Shown here piece after piece: positions 62,250 through 64,000 of a stretch of 64,000 bases of DNA. The notes below the pieces were generated by a model. That model saw only the letters and a list, made by a program, of their open reading frames with translations. It searched no databases and had not been told where the DNA came from. Position numbers and translations under genes: made by a program. The DNA lies in the NCBI RefSeq assembly GCF_963662255.1, contig NC_085074.1, positions 806,001 through 870,000 on the forward strand. The letters are read 5' to 3'. How positions within the stretch are numbered: position 1 is the first letter of the stretch; each line of letters opens with the position of its first letter. This DNA comes from Cinclus cinclus. Taxonomy: Eukaryota; Chordata; Aves; Passeriformes; Cinclidae.

Positions 62250-63649
62250 GTGAGTATTTTCAGCCCTGCAGTCAGGCTCAGTGTGAACCAGGGCTAATGT
62301 TCCAGTTGTACACACCTTTCATTTCCATGAGCAGTCAGTGCCAAACCTCTGCTGCCCTGAACATTTGTGGATAAATACGGCTGGTCCTGCTGTGTGTGGT
62401 TGTTCATGTTTTTGCAGCACCCCAGGCACTGCATGGTCAGAGCACTGAACTGTCCTCCTGCAGCAGGCACCACCCCTGGGCTGGAATCATGGAGTCACTG
62501 AGATTGGAAAAGTCCTCCAGGATTGTCAAGTCCAACCTGTGACCAATCCCACCACATCCACTCAGTCATGTAGTGCCACATCTGCTCTGGTTGTGAACAG
62601 CTCCGAGCATGGGGACACCACCACAGCCCTGGGCAGCAGTGCCAGTGCTTAACAGCTCTTTCAGTGAAGAAATATTTCCCAATGTCCACCCTGAGCCTGC
62701 CCTGGCCCAGCCTGAGGCTGTTCTCTCCTCCTGTCCCTGTTCCCTGGGAGCAGAGCCTGACCCCCCTCGCTGCCCCTCCTGTCAGGGAGTCGTGCAGACC
62801 CAGAAGGTCCCTCCTGATCCCTGTTTTTTTTCCAGGCTGAGCCCCTTTCCCAGCTCCATTCTCTTCCCTGGACACACTCCAACCCCTCAGGGTCTCTCTC
62901 ATGAGGGGACAGATCTGGACACAGCCCTTGAGGGGCCTCAGCAGAGCCTCTTTGCCCAGCTGAGCTTGTGGCAAGCCTGTATTGACCACCTGAGCTGCTC
63001 AAATGAGAGTAGGAGGCAGCAGCAGGGAGACATCTGCTTGTCTCCTACTGTCATTTTCAGTTTAATCATGCTCTTGTACACGTTGCCTTTCAAGAACTCT
63101 TCCAGTTTGCTGCAGGTTCCCCCTGCCCCAGGCAGATGCTGCCCAGGTTTTTAGGGAGCTCTGTGTGATGTTTTTAGGGAGCTCTCAGTGATTTTTTTTA
63201 AGGAGCTCTCAGTGATGTTTTTAAGGAGCTCTCTGTGAAGTTTTTGGGGAGCTCCCTGTGATTTTTGTAGAGAGCTCTCTCTGATGTTCTTAGGGAGCTC
63301 TCTGATTTTTTAGGGAGCTCTCTATGTGATGTTTTAAGGAGCTCTTTGTGATGTCTGTCACATCCCTCTCTGTCCCTAGCCCTGCTGTTACAGAAATGAT
63401 GATTGCCATGCTCCTCATGTTTTCTGACAAAATGTCAAGAGGCAGATGTCAAGTACCAAGGGAGAAAACAGAGTGACATACAAGGTGTGATCACAGAAGA
63501 TATGTTTATTTTAAAAGACCTCATGTTTCTCTTTTTGTGACATTTTTAAGGTTGTGATAAACGGTGGAGCCACATCCAGTGGTGACCAGGACACAGAGGA
63601 CACAGAGCTGATGGCCATCTACACTACAGAGAATGGCATAGCAGAAAAG
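62145..63649 (+). CDS. SLC23A2: Sodium-dependent vitamin C transporter 2 (SVCT2), first two coding exons; continues past the window
   Basis: Plasma-membrane Na+-coupled ascorbate transporter of the nucleobase-ascorbate (SLC23) family. Only the cytosolic N-terminal tail is present. Exon A, 61981-62249, is coding from 62145; exon B is 63551-63649. Together they give 68 residues of a protein that is about 650 in mammals. The reading [20 protein letters not shown], then [15 protein letters not shown], then [14 protein letters not shown] and [15 protein letters not shown] is near-identical to mammalian SVCT2. I chose the ATG at 62145: it has A at -3 and G at +4, and fits the second Met of the mammalian MMGIGKN. 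An in-frame ATG at 62118 would add MQVLDVLET, but its context is weak. Introns are GT-AG. Confidence 0.95.
62484..62945 (-). mobile_element. CR1 LINE fragment, about 460 bp, in SLC23A2 intron
   Basis: Plus strand cactgagattggaaaagtcc, ttgtcaagtccaacctgtga, aagaaatatttcccaatgtc and ccctgagcctgccctggccc are a long reversed CR1 3' region. The best-preserved minus copy here. Confidence 0.92.
63148..63357. repeat. 23-bp minisatellite, nine GAGCTC copies, in SLC23A2 intron
   Basis: GAGCTC at 63156, 63179, 63203, 63226, 63249, 63272, 63295, 63315 and 63339. The unit is roughly gtgatgtttttagggagctc followed by tct. Confidence 0.93.
63551..63649 (+). CDS. SLC23A2: SLC23A2 coding exon 2
   Basis: Residues 36-68, [20 protein letters not shown] through NGIAEK, phase 0 at both ends. 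Acceptor tttttaag|GTTGTG, donor AAAAG|gtacgt. Confidence 0.95.
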
Positions 63650-64000
63650 GTACGTGGGCCTTCCCTGCTAAATGGGAACTCATTCTTGCTCTCTCAGCTT
63701 GGGCTTTGCTCACAGCAGCCTCCCCTGTCTGTGAGGTTTCCTGTCTCAGAGCTGCTGACTTGCAGAGTCTCCTCACCCCAGGCAGTTCTGCCCTCATGAC
63801 TCCTGGTCACACACTTCGGTTGCAGCACTTGGGGCATGACTCAGGAAATGATGGAAGCAGTTAATGACCTTGGTTGTCATTTCCCCGGCTTTTTTCTCCA
63901 TTCTGTCATTCCCTGGGCCTGTTGAGTGATAATCCTGCAAGCTGAGATGGTGTGAATGTGAGCTTTTGTTTAAAGTAAGGATGAGGTTTATGGTAAATCT

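Overview
This window is vertebrate nuclear DNA, almost certainly from a bird. It carries spliced genes with GT-AG introns, CpG-island promoters and short introns. CR1-type LINE fragments are scattered through it, recognisable by 3' ends such as 'attctatga' or 'gattctgtg'. A songbird is plausible, but I cannot fix the species from this sequence. There are no bacterial-type features, no CRISPR array and no tRNA or rRNA gene that I can see.

Four genes lie in an order also found on human 20p12-p13. CDS2 (phosphatidate cytidylyltransferase 2) is on the minus strand; I could place 13 coding exons, 4479-19267, giving 448 residues. PCNA (DNA sliding clamp, plus strand, 6 coding exons, 19926-22598, 262 residues) follows head-to-head, with a shared CpG-island promoter of about 0.66 kb. 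TMEM230 (plus strand, 3 coding exons, 26010-27858, 120 residues) comes next. The first two coding exons of SLC23A2 (vitamin C transporter SVCT2, plus strand, from 62145) lie at the right edge and the gene runs out of the window. All coding exon boundaries were worked out by hand from GT/AG sites, reading phase and family sequence, and every phase closes.

Layout: 1-615, unassigned flank; about 616-4478, probable CDS2 3' UTR; 4479-19204, CDS2 coding exons and introns; 19205-20480, CpG island with CDS2 exon 1, the divergent promoter, PCNA exon 1 and a second promoter-like cluster in PCNA intron 1; 20481-23040, rest of PCNA; 23040-23790, short CR1-containing spacer; 23790-28925, TMEM230; 28925-40110, intergenic with CR1 fragments and simple repeats; 40110-40850, CpG island and probable SLC23A2 first exon; 40363-61980, a long first intron or 5' UTR region; 61981-64000, the first SLC23A2 coding exons.

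The genes do not form a pathway. They are housekeeping neighbours: phosphoinositide/CDP-DAG synthesis, DNA replication, vesicle traffic and ascorbate uptake. I found no clearly new biological system. The observations most worth a second look are a 23-bp tandem array that repeats the CDS2 exon-6 splice donor (one decoy gives an in-frame, stop-free 15-residue insertion), a CRE plus E2F plus perfect-Kozak cluster inside PCNA intron 1, a G-rich telomere-like minisatellite just inside TMEM230 intron 1, and the altered start codon context of SLC23A2.
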